DNA of 27,933 nt from an uncultured Bacilli bacterium (GCA_934149105.1 CAKPDP010000011.1:1-27933), one strand, 5' to 3'; counted from the stretch's first letter, positions 15,173 to 23,700 are shown. Notes: generated from the letters alone by a model not told the origin. Numbers and translations are program-made.

Positions 15173-15610
15173 TTAATTATATTTATAATTTTTTCGAGCT
15201 TCCCGTTCAAGATCACGTTCTTTGATACTTTCTCTTTTATCATAATTCTTTTTTCCTTTACAAATGCCAATTAAGACTTTGGCTTTACCTTTATTAAAGT
15301 AGATTTTTAAAGGAATTAGAGTATATCCTTCTAAATCTACTTTAGAAGATAGTTTAAGGATTTCTTTTTTATGTAAGAGAAGTTTTCTGGTTCTGGTTTC
15401 ATCATGATTAAATCTATTACCTTCTGTATATTCAGAAATATGAGTATTTAAAAGATATATTTCATTATTCTTTATAATAGCATAACTATCTTTGATATTG
15501 GCTTTTCCTAGTCTTAAAGATTTTATTTCAGTACCAGTTAAGACTAGACCTGCTTCGATTTCATCTTCAATAAAATAATCAAATTTAGCTTTTCTATTAA
15601 TAATTTCCAT
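15173..15610 (-). CDS. smpB: SsrA-binding protein SmpB
   Basis: SmpB binds tmRNA and delivers it to stalled ribosomes for trans-translation. The 145-residue protein shows the typical N terminus NRKAKFDYFIED, GLVLTGTEIKSLR and HISEYTEGNRFNHD, then RKLLLHKKEI and LIPLKIYF, and the basic C-terminal tail KGKKNYDKRESIKERD that enters the mRNA channel. Length is normal. AGAAGG precedes the ATG. It is the last gene of the secG-rnr operon, as in many Bacillota. A tmRNA gene, often next to smpB, is not seen nearby. Confidence 0.96.
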   Translation of the reverse strand: MEIINRKAKFDYFIEDEIEAGLVLTGTEIKSLRLGKANIKDSYAIIKNNEIYLLNTHISEYTEGNRFNHDETRTRKLLLHKKEILKLSSKVDLEGYTLIPLKIYFNKGKAKVLIGICKGKKNYDKRESIKERDLEREARKNYKYN

Positions 15611-15630
15611 GATTAGACCTTCTTTCTAAA

Positions 15631-16899
15631 TTAGCTTACTTCTTTAACACAGATATTAGAGTCATATTTTTGAACAATATTTTTATAGGTTTCATAGACA
15701 CTTTTATAATTTGATAAATAATTGGTATTCATTTGACTAAAAGGAATTATTTTGATGTTTCCTCTTAAGCCTGAACCAACATCTTCATAATAGGTATATA
15801 GTAGTTCGCTACAAGTATCAGTTATTTTGATAGTAGATTTATTATCTTTAATTGTTTTAGTTATTTCAAGAGTTCCCATTAAGCCTACAACTTTATTATA
15901 GTTATCAGTTTGATATTGGGAAGATAGGAAATTACCTAGTGAATAGTAAACTAAGGTATCGCCTACCCAAGTAACGGGTTCTATGACATGAGGATGAGTT
16001 CCAATAATTATATTAACACCTTGTTCAGATAAGAATTTAGCAGCATCTATCTGATAAGCAGTAGGAGCACTAGAATACTCTACTCCCCAGTGCATAGCAG
16101 CTATTAGAACATCTACTTTATCTCTGACATTGGCAATATCCTTTTTGACTTGTTCTTTATAATTTTGATATTTGGTATCGTTCTTAACGGTATCTTCACT
16201 AACGGTAGCATTTAAATTAGAAGTAGGCCAAACGTTTACGAGGTAATCTTCAGAAAGGGAATTTCCATTGATACCATATGTATAATTTAACATGGTATAA
16301 GTTATATTATTAACTTTTCTTATATCAACTTTATTTCGTTCTTCTTCAGACATATAAGAGCCTGCAGCTAGAACATTAGATTTTTTATTCCAATATTCAC
16401 GAGAATTTTTAACAGCCGTAACTCCACTATCTAAAAGATGGTTAGTAGCTAAAGAAACTAGATTAAAACCAGTATCTATTAGATCATCTCCTACTTCATA
16501 AGGAGAGTTAAAAGTAGGATAACCACTTACTCCTAATTCGCTTCCACCGATAACGGTTTCTTGATTAACATAGGCAATGTCATAATTACTGATAATAGGT
16601 TTTACTAATTCATACATAGGTTTAAAATCGTAACCTTGATTGTTAGCATTTTTTCTGGCATCTTTGAAAACAGACTCGTGGATAATATTATCTCCAACCA
16701 TAACCATAGTAGCTTTATAGGTTTTGTCATTATTAGTAGTAGAGACTGTTTCTTGAGTTTTATTATCTTTAGTAGATGGATTGGTACTTTTCTTAAAAAT
16801 TTTTAAAAAAGTAATAGTTAAAGTGATTATTAGTAATAAGATTAATAGTAAAATAATTATTCTTTTATATTTTAATTTTCTTTTCTTCTTTTTCTTCAT
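15631..16899 (-). CDS. CapA-family membrane-anchored phosphoesterase-like protein (copy 2)
   Basis: The protein (422 residues) has a Lys-rich N terminus, one membrane segment (about 12-33), a Thr/Ser linker, and a CapA/PGA_cap domain of the calcineurin-like fold outside the cell. Metal-site motifs are MVGDNIIH, YVNQETVIGG, LATNHLLDSG, AMHWGVEY, GTHPHV and YSLGNF. CapA/PgsA proteins act in poly-gamma-glutamate or related capsule production, though most single homologues are untested. The start is placed at 16899, with GAGGG six bases upstream in the end of the preceding gene. Only one base separates it from that gene's stop, so the two are translationally coupled. It is a close paralogue of its upstream neighbour. 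Confidence 0.88.
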   Translation of the reverse strand: MKKKKKRKLKYKRIIILLLILLLIITLTITFLKIFKKSTNPSTKDNKTQETVSTTNNDKTYKATMVMVGDNIIHESVFKDARKNANNQGYDFKPMYELVKPIISNYDIAYVNQETVIGGSELGVSGYPTFNSPYEVGDDLIDTGFNLVSLATNHLLDSGVTAVKNSREYWNKKSNVLAAGSYMSEEERNKVDIRKVNNITYTMLNYTYGINGNSLSEDYLVNVWPTSNLNATVSEDTVKNDTKYQNYKEQVKKDIANVRDKVDVLIAAMHWGVEYSSAPTAYQIDAAKFLSEQGVNIIIGTHPHVIEPVTWVGDTLVYYSLGNFLSSQYQTDNYNKVVGLMGTLEITKTIKDNKSTIKITDTCSELLYTYYEDVGSGLRGNIKIIPFSQMNTNYLSNYKSVYETYKNIVQKYDSNICVKEVS

Positions 16900-16900
16900 A

Positions 16901-18211
16901 TTATCCCTCATATGCTGTCGCTACTTTAATGGAACTATCATACTTTTGAACTACTTCTTTATAGGTATTGTAGATAGTTTGATAATTCTTAAGATGAGTG
17001 GCTATTTCCGGATCACTAAAAGGTATTACTTTGTAGCCACGCCAAGTAGCTTGATTATAATAGTTATAGATTAATTCATTATTAAAGTTGCCTAATTCAA
17101 TAGTTGTTTTTCCATCTTTAGTTGTTTTAGTTATATCTAGAGAGCTCATTAAACCAACCATACATTTATAATTAGTACAAGTATCTTGATTTTGATATTG
17201 AGCAGAAATTAAGTTACCTAGAGAATAGTAAACAATAGTATTTCCAATTTTAGTTATGGGTTGAACAACGTGAGGATGAGTTCCTATTACGATATCAACG
17301 TTTAAGGAAGCTAGGTAATTAGCCATATCTTTTTCATAGACAGTAGGCTCGTGAGTATATTCTACTCCCCAGTGCATGGCTACTATTAAGACATCTACTT
17401 TATCTCTTACTTTGTCAATATCTTCTTTTACTTGTTCTTTATAGGCTTGATATTCAGTATCTTTGTCAGGGTTATTGATATTATCAAAATCAGTTGGCCA
17501 AACATTTACTAAGTAATCTTTGCCTTTAGGAACAGGCATACCATTGGTACCATAGGTATAATTTAGCATGGTATAAGTTATACCGTTAGTTTCTCTTATA
17601 TCAACTTTATTTCGTTCTTCGGTACTAGAATAACTTCCGACGGCTAGGACTTCAGGATGACTATTCCAATATTCACGAGAATTCAGAACGGCTTTTTCAC
17701 CACTATCCATAGTGTGATTAGTGGCAAGAGAGACTAAATTAAAACCAGCATCGATCATGGTATCCCCTACTTCATAAGGAGAATTGAAGGTAGGATAATC
17801 ACTGACACCCAGATCACTTCCTCCGAGGATAGTTTCTTGATTATAATAAGCTATGTCATAGGTACTAACAATAGGTTTTAAAAGAGAGTACATGCCCGTA
17901 AAATCAAAGGCTTTAGTACTTAGATCTCTTTTTCCACCATTAGCAATTTCATTAGCGTCTTTATAGACGGTACCATGAATTAAATTATCTCCTAACATAA
18001 TAAGACTAGCTTTAGTAACTTTAGGTTCATCTTCTTTAGTGGTAGTATTTTGATTATTATTACTAATGTTAGTAGTATTTCGAGGTTCAACTGGATTTAA
18101 AGTTTTATAAATATAAACTATACTTAAAGATAATAATATTCCTAAAAGAATAGTCATTAAAGAATTCGAAAGATTTAATTTAGGAGAGTTATTTTTCTTC
18201 TTTTTTTTCAT
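16901..18211 (-). CDS. CapA-family membrane-anchored phosphoesterase-like protein (copy 1)
   Basis: The protein (436 residues) has the same plan as the next gene: basic N terminus, one membrane segment, a Thr/Asn-rich linker and a CapA/PGA_cap domain with MLGDNLIHG, YYNQETILGG, LATNHTMDSG, AMHWGVEY, GTHPHV and YSLGNL. Long stretches, such as YPTFNSPYEVGD and GFNLVSLATNH, are identical between the copies, showing tandem duplication. Three ATG codons and a GTG stand in tandem at 18220-18209. I use the ATG at 18211, seven bases after AGG at 18222-18220. The 5' end overlaps rnr by 23 bases. pgsB and pgsC partners are not present, so capsule synthesis is unproven. Confidence 0.88.
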   Translation of the reverse strand: MKKKKKNNSPKLNLSNSLMTILLGILLSLSIVYIYKTLNPVEPRNTTNISNNNQNTTTKEDEPKVTKASLIMLGDNLIHGTVYKDANEIANGGKRDLSTKAFDFTGMYSLLKPIVSTYDIAYYNQETILGGSDLGVSDYPTFNSPYEVGDTMIDAGFNLVSLATNHTMDSGEKAVLNSREYWNSHPEVLAVGSYSSTEERNKVDIRETNGITYTMLNYTYGTNGMPVPKGKDYLVNVWPTDFDNINNPDKDTEYQAYKEQVKEDIDKVRDKVDVLIVAMHWGVEYTHEPTVYEKDMANYLASLNVDIVIGTHPHVVQPITKIGNTIVYYSLGNLISAQYQNQDTCTNYKCMVGLMSSLDITKTTKDGKTTIELGNFNNELIYNYYNQATWRGYKVIPFSDPEIATHLKNYQTIYNTYKEVVQKYDSSIKVATAYEG

Positions 18212-20279
18212 CATCATCACCTAACGCAAAGTCTACAGTCATTGTATCGGAAGAAGCACTTATACATTTTACTTTTATTTTTTCACCAAAGGTATAACGA
18301 TTATGTTTACCGATCAAGGACATTATTCGTTCATTACAATTGTATTCATCTTTAGGAAGGTTTTCAAGTTTTATTAAGCCTTCAACAGTATTATCTAGTT
18401 CGACAAATAAACCAAATTTTTGAACTCCACTTATGACACCTTCAAAGGTTTCACCGATATGATCTTCCATGTATTCAGCTTTCTTCATTTTTTCGACATC
18501 TCTTTCACATTCAACGGAGTCTTGTTCTTTTTCAGAGGTGTGAATGGCTATTTCTTTTAAAGATTGTTGCCATTTTTTGATGGTATCTTCAGAATAATTT
18601 TCATCATAATCTTTAATCAAGCGATGAAGAGTTAAATCTGGATAACGTCTGATAGGAGAAGTAAAATGAGAATAGCATTTGCTGCCTAGGCCAAAGTGGC
18701 CAATGTTTTCATCAGAATAAATGGCTTTAGACTGGGAACGAATGGCAATATCATTTAAGACATAGGCATCGGGTTTATCTTGTAATTGAGCTAAGATGTG
18801 TTGTAAATCACGACTGGTAATATTTTCTCCTCTTTTACCGCGGACAACGTAACCCTTAGCACTTAGAAAATCAAAGAAAGTTTTTAATTTTTCGGGATTA
18901 GGTTTATCATGAACACGATAAATACCAGGAAGATTACGGTAAAAGATATGACTAGCAACGGTTTCATTAGCGGCAATCATAAAGTTTTCAATCATATTTT
19001 CGCCAGTTCCTTCGGTTCTTACTTTGATAGCAATAGGATGACATAATTCATTGACGATTATTTTTGGTTCTTTACTATGAAACTCAATGTAACCACGATT
19101 AACCATTTTGATTCTTAAAATATCAGACAGTTCTTTCATTAGTTTTAGATCAGCAACAAATGGTTCATAACCTTCAGGAATAATATTTTCATCTAAGATT
19201 TTGTTTACACAATTATAAGTCATTTGTTTACGGGATTTAATGACAGATTTCTTTATTTTATAATCAGTAATTTTACCTTTTTTATCAATAGTCATAATAC
19301 AAGATAAAGCTAATCTATCGACATCAGGATTTAGGGAACAAATACCATTAGATAGTTTATGAGGAAGCATTGGTAAAACTCTATCAACTAAATAAACACT
19401 GGTTCCTCTTTTATAAGCTTCTTCATCTAGCACATCACCTTTTTTAACATAATGACTAACATCAGCGATATGGACTCCTAATTCATAGGTATCAGCGGTT
19501 AATTTAGCTATAGAAATAGCGTCATCTATATCTTTGGTATCATCACCATCAATAGTAAAAATTACTTTATCACGTAAATCTAGTCTTCCTTTTTTATCAC
19601 TTTCGGCTACTTCTTCAGGAATGTTATCTAGGTAGTTAAGAACATTGTCGGGAAATTGAGGCTCAAAATTATGTTCATAAACAAAAGAGACAATATCGAT
19701 TCCGACATCATTTTTATGGCCAATAATTTTAGTGATTTTACCTTTATTTGGTCCTATCTTTTCAACTATTACTTTGTGGCCAGGAACGGCTCCTAAAGTA
19801 TATTTAGAAGGAATTTCAATAATAAAATCGCTGTGATTTTGTTTTACATAGCATTTTTTCTTCTCTTTAAAGAATTCACCAGTAATGATACTATCATCAG
19901 GTCTTATTATTTTGATAATTCGCCCTTCATTATTTACTTTATCAATCACTTCGACACAAACTAAATCACCATCACTGGCATTATTGATATTTCTTTTATT
20001 GATATAAATATCTTTATCACGATCTTTAACAATTACAAAACCATACCCCTTACTATTTAAACATAGTTTTCCTTTAAATAGATGGCTATTTTCAAATAAT
20101 GTATATTTTCTCTTTTTTTCACTATAATAAACCGTAGCCTCATTTACCATTTGATTTAGAGTTTTTTCTAAAATACGAAATTCTTCAATGCTTTTTAAAC
20201 CTAATTTATCATTTATTTCAGATATACTCATTGATGGTAAATCTCTATTATCAAGGATTTCTTTTATTCTTTCTTTCAT
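18189..20279 (-). CDS. rnr: Ribonuclease R
   Basis: RNase R is a processive 3'-5' exoribonuclease that degrades structured RNA and works with tmRNA-SmpB. The 696-residue protein has an N-terminal winged-helix region, cold-shock-like OB domains (about 70-200), the RNB catalytic domain with FTIDGDDTKDIDDAISI and its metal-binding aspartates, DRVLPMLPHKLSNGICSLNP, and YSHFTSPIRRYPDL. A C-terminal S1 domain (about 610-685) begins at GETFEGVISGVQKFGLFVEL. The tail is short and acidic rather than the long basic tail of E. coli RNase R. AGGAGG lies seven bases before the ATG. It follows secG by 21 bases and precedes the capA pair and smpB. Confidence 0.96.
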   Translation of the reverse strand: MKERIKEILDNRDLPSMSISEINDKLGLKSIEEFRILEKTLNQMVNEATVYYSEKKRKYTLFENSHLFKGKLCLNSKGYGFVIVKDRDKDIYINKRNINNASDGDLVCVEVIDKVNNEGRIIKIIRPDDSIITGEFFKEKKKCYVKQNHSDFIIEIPSKYTLGAVPGHKVIVEKIGPNKGKITKIIGHKNDVGIDIVSFVYEHNFEPQFPDNVLNYLDNIPEEVAESDKKGRLDLRDKVIFTIDGDDTKDIDDAISIAKLTADTYELGVHIADVSHYVKKGDVLDEEAYKRGTSVYLVDRVLPMLPHKLSNGICSLNPDVDRLALSCIMTIDKKGKITDYKIKKSVIKSRKQMTYNCVNKILDENIIPEGYEPFVADLKLMKELSDILRIKMVNRGYIEFHSKEPKIIVNELCHPIAIKVRTEGTGENMIENFMIAANETVASHIFYRNLPGIYRVHDKPNPEKLKTFFDFLSAKGYVVRGKRGENITSRDLQHILAQLQDKPDAYVLNDIAIRSQSKAIYSDENIGHFGLGSKCYSHFTSPIRRYPDLTLHRLIKDYDENYSEDTIKKWQQSLKEIAIHTSEKEQDSVECERDVEKMKKAEYMEDHIGETFEGVISGVQKFGLFVELDNTVEGLIKLENLPKDEYNCNERIMSLIGKHNRYTFGEKIKVKCISASSDTMTVDFALGDDDEKKEEK

Positions 20280-20300
20280 AAATCCTCCTACTAAAAAAAA

Positions 20301-20516
20301 TTATAGAATTGAAATTAATAAACTTAATATAAAGAAAATCATTCCTAATAACATAGTAAGTCTACTAATAAATAATTCAAGGCCTCTTTCTTTTCTGGCT
20401 GCAAATAAACTAGAGCTTCCTCCTTGAATAATTTGTCCAGCGGACTCAGCTTTACTGCTTTGTAATAAAACTATTATTATTAATAAAACTGAAACTATTA
20501 ATAAAACTGTTTCCAT
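20301..20516 (-). CDS. secG: Preprotein translocase subunit SecG
   Basis: SecG is the small accessory subunit of the SecYEG protein-export channel. The 71-residue protein has two membrane segments (about 3-17 and 50-70) and the conserved loop LLQSSKAESAGQIIQGGSS followed by LFAARK. GGAGGAATAGAC leads to the ATG. It heads the secG-rnr-capA-capA-smpB operon and has its own promoter at 20547-20575. The link of secG to rnr and smpB is the ordinary Bacillota order. Confidence 0.95.
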   Translation of the reverse strand: METVLLIVSVLLIIIVLLQSSKAESAGQIIQGGSSSLFAARKERGLELFISRLTMLLGMIFFILSLLISIL

Positions 20517-20546
20517 GTCTATTCCTCCTGTTCTGTTTCAGTGTTA

Positions 20547-20575
20547 ATTATACCATATTCGATAAGGAATAACAA
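20547..20575 (-). promoter_or_regulatory. Promoter of the secG operon
   Basis: On the minus strand TTGTTA (20575-20570), 17 bases, TATAAT (20552-20547), with TGG before the -10 (extended -10). Leader about 24 bases. Confidence 0.65.
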
Positions 20576-20660
20576 CCTAATTTGGAATAAATGTCAAGGG
20601 GACGTAAAGATAATTTAAGTTGATTTAGAATATGAATTTTGGAAAAATTACATTTTTGTG

Positions 20661-20689
20661 TTGACAAGGCCTATTTTTATTGCTATAAT
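20661..20689 (+). promoter_or_regulatory. Consensus promoter of tRNA-Ala/tRNA-Pro
   Basis: A perfect TTGACA (20661-20666), a 17-base spacer, and a perfect TATAAT (20684-20689) with TGC just before it. The start would be near 20696, seven bases upstream of tRNA-Ala. Confidence 0.85.
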
Positions 20690-20702
20690 TTATCTTGTCG
20701 AT

Positions 20703-20779
20703 GGGGAATTAGCTCAGTTGGCTAGAGCATCTGCCCTGCACGCAGAGGGTCAAGGGTTCGAGTCCCTCATTCTCCACCA
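20703..20779 (+). tRNA. tRNA-Ala(TGC), with C33
   Basis: The 77-base gene has acceptor GGGGAAT/ATTCTCC (one G-U), D stem GCTC/GAGC, anticodon stem TCTGC/GCAGA and T loop TTCGAGT, with CCA encoded. The anticodon loop is CCTGCAC, anticodon TGC, so position 33 is C rather than the near-universal U. Position 49-65 is an A-C mismatch in the T stem. The remaining fold is sound. Confidence 0.93.
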
Positions 20780-20784
20780 TTTGA

Positions 20785-20861
20785 CGGAAAGTAGCTTAGC
20801 TTGGTAGAGCGCTACGCTTGGGACGTAGAGGTCGCAGGTTCAAATCCTGTCTTTCCGACCA
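20785..20861 (+). tRNA. tRNA-Pro(TGG)
   Basis: The 77-base gene has acceptor CGGAAAG/CTTTCCG, anticodon stem CTACG/CGTAG, loop CTTGGGA with anticodon TGG, T arm GCAGG-TTCAAAT-CCTGT, and encoded CCA. It lies five bases after tRNA-Ala and is co-transcribed with it. Confidence 0.96.
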
Positions 20862-20874
20862 GGTTGTTAATTTT

Positions 20875-20897
20875 AACTACTCGTATGAGTAGTTTTT
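20875..20897 (+). terminator. Terminator of the tRNA-Ala/tRNA-Pro operon
   Basis: An 8-bp stem (20875-20882 with 20887-20894), loop GTAT, ending in five T (20893-20897). Confidence 0.85.
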
Positions 20898-20908
20898 ATG
20901 TTGTCTTA

Positions 20909-21622
20909 TTATCTATAAAGATTAAAGATTGATAATAAATACTCTTCAGAGATTTCAAATTTCATGGTGTTAGAAACACTATTTAATTGGATATTTACTT
21001 CTATTTTGCCTTCTTGAAGGCTAGTTAGAAAAGAAGAAAAGCCTTTAAAGACATAGATATTTAATTTATAGTAGAAAAAAGATTCTAAATTTAAAGTTTT
21101 TTTAGTCCAAGTTTTAACTAAAGCAATGGTATTAAGGTTAGAAGTTATAACTTCTCTAAGACTTTGATAGGTCCAATAGTAGTTTAGAGATAGCAAATTA
21201 TTACACTGGTCAAAGATTTCTAAATAGACTTTTTCTTCCAAGGGAGAAAGAGCTAGTTTAAAATAATAAGCATTATTTACTTTTGTTTTTAGGGGAACTT
21301 GAATTTTAGTGGCTAGAATTTTAGAGAGACTAGTTTTAAGAAGATTACTACCATAAGTTTCTTTTAGTAAGTCAATATCTGATCCTTTTGGTAATAAATT
21401 AAAGAGAGTAAGAGAGTTTTTACTGTACGATCTCCGGACATAGAGAGGAAGACCATAATAATTTAGAGTAAGATTAGGATCACGTTCTTGTAGTTTTTTT
21501 AAGAAAGTATCTTTAGCTCCTTCAGCCCCTCTTTTAGTGGTAGGGAGATAGCCTAGACCTTTTATTCTTTTAAATTCTTGATGTAAAAGAAAGATTACTT
21601 TATCAGTATTATTTTTATCCAT
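20909..21622 (-). CDS. MvaI/BcnI-family endonuclease-like protein, probably catalytically inactive
   Basis: The 237-residue protein has the length and layout of MvaI/BcnI-type restriction endonucleases (MutH-like fold). Comparing with MvaI from memory, matching blocks are GYLPTTKRGAEGAKDTFLKK (24-43; family GxTGIGxTxExLL), SLTLFNLLP (70-78), VYLEIFDQCNNLLSLNYYW (132-150) and LQEGKIEVNIQLN (202-214). The catalytic D..ExK segment aligns without gaps to NYYGLPLYVRR (54-64), so the acidic residues and Lys become Asn54, Pro59 and Tyr61. Cleavage is therefore unlikely, although DNA binding could remain. No methyltransferase is present in the window. It has AGGAGG before its ATG and is isolated by terminators on both sides. 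Family call moderate, inactivity inferred. Confidence 0.7.
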   Translation of the reverse strand: MDKNNTDKVIFLLHQEFKRIKGLGYLPTTKRGAEGAKDTFLKKLQERDPNLTLNYYGLPLYVRRSYSKNSLTLFNLLPKGSDIDLLKETYGSNLLKTSLSKILATKIQVPLKTKVNNAYYFKLALSPLEEKVYLEIFDQCNNLLSLNYYWTYQSLREVITSNLNTIALVKTWTKKTLNLESFFYYKLNIYVFKGFSSFLTSLQEGKIEVNIQLNSVSNTMKFEISEEYLLSIFNLYR

Positions 21623-21693
21623 ATATTATTTCCTCCTATTAGGTTTTCTACTATTATTATTCTATATAAAAAGATACTTTCCTCTTAAAAAAG

Positions 21694-21718
21694 AAAAAAA
21701 ACTAATTTTTTTAGTTTT
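21694..21718 (-). terminator. Terminator of the PDZ/Lon protease gene
   Basis: On the minus strand an 8-bp AT-only stem (21718-21711 with 21705-21698), 5-base loop, then an unbroken T-run to 21694. An outer CTTAAAA/TTTTAAG pairing could extend it. Confidence 0.75.
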
Positions 21719-22706
21719 AAGAATTTTCTTTTAAATAATTTAGGGCTTCTTCAAAGGTTTTAACAGGAACAATAGGAATATCGTAGTTAAAGTCTTTCTT
21801 TACTCGGAGAGCTTCTTGGTAATTAGCTTCAGGGACTAGGATTAGATCCATTTTATTTTTAACGGCACCCATTATTTTATATTTTATGCCTGATATTTCT
21901 CCAACAGTACCATCTAAAGAAATAGTTCCTGTACCAGCAATATTTTTACCAGAAGTTAAATTATCATCACTAATTAAATCATAGATAGTAAGAGCTAACA
22001 TAAGGCCTCCGGAAGAGCCACTTTCAGTTGATTTAAATTTAAATTTTATAGTAGGATCAGTTTTATATTCATAATTAGTCATAACAACAATACCTAATAA
22101 TTTTTGATTATTTTGTTCAGTTACTTTATTGGTTATAGTTTTTTCTTTATTATTTCTAAGTATAGTTGCGGTTATGGTATCTCCAACATTACAACTTTCA
22201 ATAATAGTTTGAATATCTTTAAGATTAGAGATATCTTGATCATTTATTTTTTGAATTATATCCCCTACTTTAAAATTATTATCAGTAGTAGTGGCAATAA
22301 CATAATTTAAAGATTTAGTTATAGTTAGATCTTTATTAGCGTAGTTATAGGCTACAAAAGTAGCATTTTGAAGGGAATTATCTAACATAATTTGATTTCT
22401 AGTATAGATTTCATCTACGGTTTCATTATTTACTTGTTCGTCTTCTATTTTTTCAAGATCCCAATTTTTTAAGACTTTAGATAATAAATAAGTAGGAATA
22501 GTAGCATTATATTGATTTACATATAAGAGATTTAGACTACCATCTATTTTTTCATTGGTACTTACTTCAACTCTGTTATCTAGATTGATAGTACCTCCGG
22601 GAGTTAGAACATAGTAAGGTAGATTTATTTTATATAATAAGAAACAAATTAAAGTAACTATTAAATAGAATTTATATTTATTTAGAAAGTTCAAGATTTT
22701 TTTCAT
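21717..22706 (-). CDS. ylbL: PDZ-domain Lon-like serine protease, YlbL family
   Basis: The 329-residue protein has a membrane anchor (about 10-30), a PDZ domain (about 125-205, with FKVGDIIQKINDQDI), and a C-terminal Lon-type S16 protease domain. The Ser-Lys dyad is visible: the Ser in the segment TESGSSGGLMLAL, and the Lys in IKYKIMGAVKNKMDLILVP. The family (YlbL, SepM) cleaves extracytoplasmic substrates; B. subtilis YlbL is linked to the DNA-damage checkpoint. Length is normal. GGGGGAGG precedes the ATG. It is divergent from ylbJ, its neighbour in Bacillus too. Confidence 0.9.
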   Translation of the reverse strand: MKKILNFLNKYKFYLIVTLICFLLYKINLPYYVLTPGGTINLDNRVEVSTNEKIDGSLNLLYVNQYNATIPTYLLSKVLKNWDLEKIEDEQVNNETVDEIYTRNQIMLDNSLQNATFVAYNYANKDLTITKSLNYVIATTTDNNFKVGDIIQKINDQDISNLKDIQTIIESCNVGDTITATILRNNKEKTITNKVTEQNNQKLLGIVVMTNYEYKTDPTIKFKFKSTESGSSGGLMLALTIYDLISDDNLTSGKNIAGTGTISLDGTVGEISGIKYKIMGAVKNKMDLILVPEANYQEALRVKKDFNYDIPIVPVKTFEEALNYLKENS

Positions 22707-22761
22707 GGTAGTTAGCCTCCCCCTTTTTGTATAATTATATTACTATAGAATATATTGTAGT

Positions 22762-23700
22762 ATGAAAAAGAAAATTATTAATTTTATAGTTATATTATTT
22801 ACTGTTATAGTATTTTTAGAAATAATTATTAATAATAAAGATGTATATAATATTATTAAGAATAGTATTTATACTTGGATTAATGTTTTAGTACCATCAT
22901 TATTTCCATTTTTTATTATATCAGATATTTTAATAGATTATAATATAATTAAATATATTCCTAAGCAAATTAGATTAATTATGTGTAAAGTATTTAGAAT
23001 TAGCGAAGCAGGACTTACAATTTTATTATTATCTTTAATCTCAGGATTTCCTTCTAATGCTAGAAATGCTAGGACATTATATGATAAGGGGAAAATTAGT
23101 GAGAAAGAAGCTAGTTATGTTCTTATGTTTACGCATTTTTCTAATCCTTTATTTATTTTAACGACAGTGGGATTAATCTTTTTTAAGAATAGGAAGCTAG
23201 GAATTGTTATATTGCTTTCCCATTATTTAGCTAATATTATTTTAGGGATTATAATTAGAGGACCAAGAGAAGTTTTTGATAAGGGATCTTCTTTGGAAAA
23301 AGAAGATCCTGATCAGGGGTTTGGAAAGATACTTACTAATAGTATTAGGCATGCGATAGATACTTTATTACTTATCTTTGGGACTTTAACAATCTTTTTA
23401 GTAATAGCGGGATTAATTATTAGTAAGTTTAATTTAAGCGGTTATAAGGCTATGGCAATAAAGGGAATACTAGAGATGACAATGGGACTGCAAGAACTTA
23501 GTTTACTTAAGGTTAGTCCGTTAGGGAAGGCTATAATTAGTAGTATGATGATATCTTTTGGGGGATTATCTGTACATATGCAGGTTCTTAGTCAAATAGC
23601 GGGAACAAAGATAAAATATTATTATTTTTTATTAGGAAGAATTTTTCAAGGAATAATAGCGGGAGTATTAGCAGTTATTTTTTATAGAATTATGTTATAG
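22762..23700 (+). CDS. ylbJ: Sporulation integral membrane protein YlbJ family
   Basis: This 312-residue membrane protein has about eight hydrophobic segments and nucleoside-recognition (Gate) domain motifs: LVPSLFPFFIISDIL, LLSLISGFPSNARNARTLYD and LMFTHFSNPLFIL. YlbJ is a mother-cell sporulation protein in B. subtilis needed for resistant spores. The protein is shorter than Bacillus YlbJ (about 400 residues). No good Shine-Dalgarno precedes the ATG, and a TATATT is only six bases away, so the start or the leader is uncertain. It is divergent from ylbL and overlaps the end of feoB by 19 bases tail to tail. The presence of sigE in the same window supports the sporulation reading. Confidence 0.85.
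   Translation: MKKKIINFIVILFTVIVFLEIIINNKDVYNIIKNSIYTWINVLVPSLFPFFIISDILIDYNIIKYIPKQIRLIMCKVFRISEAGLTILLLSLISGFPSNARNARTLYDKGKISEKEASYVLMFTHFSNPLFILTTVGLIFFKNRKLGIVILLSHYLANIILGIIIRGPREVFDKGSSLEKEDPDQGFGKILTNSIRHAIDTLLLIFGTLTIFLVIAGLIISKFNLSGYKAMAIKGILEMTMGLQELSLLKVSPLGKAIISSMMISFGGLSVHMQVLSQIAGTKIKYYYFLLGRIFQGIIAGVLAVIFYRIML

Noticed and set aside
20909..21622. Complete restriction-modification system
   Set aside because: No methyltransferase or specificity gene is present in the window and the nuclease active site looks lost.
22707..22761. Sigma-E promoter upstream of ylbJ
   Set aside because: GTATAAT and TATAGAAT resemble the two elements, but they are only eight bases apart instead of about 14, so the match is not convincing.
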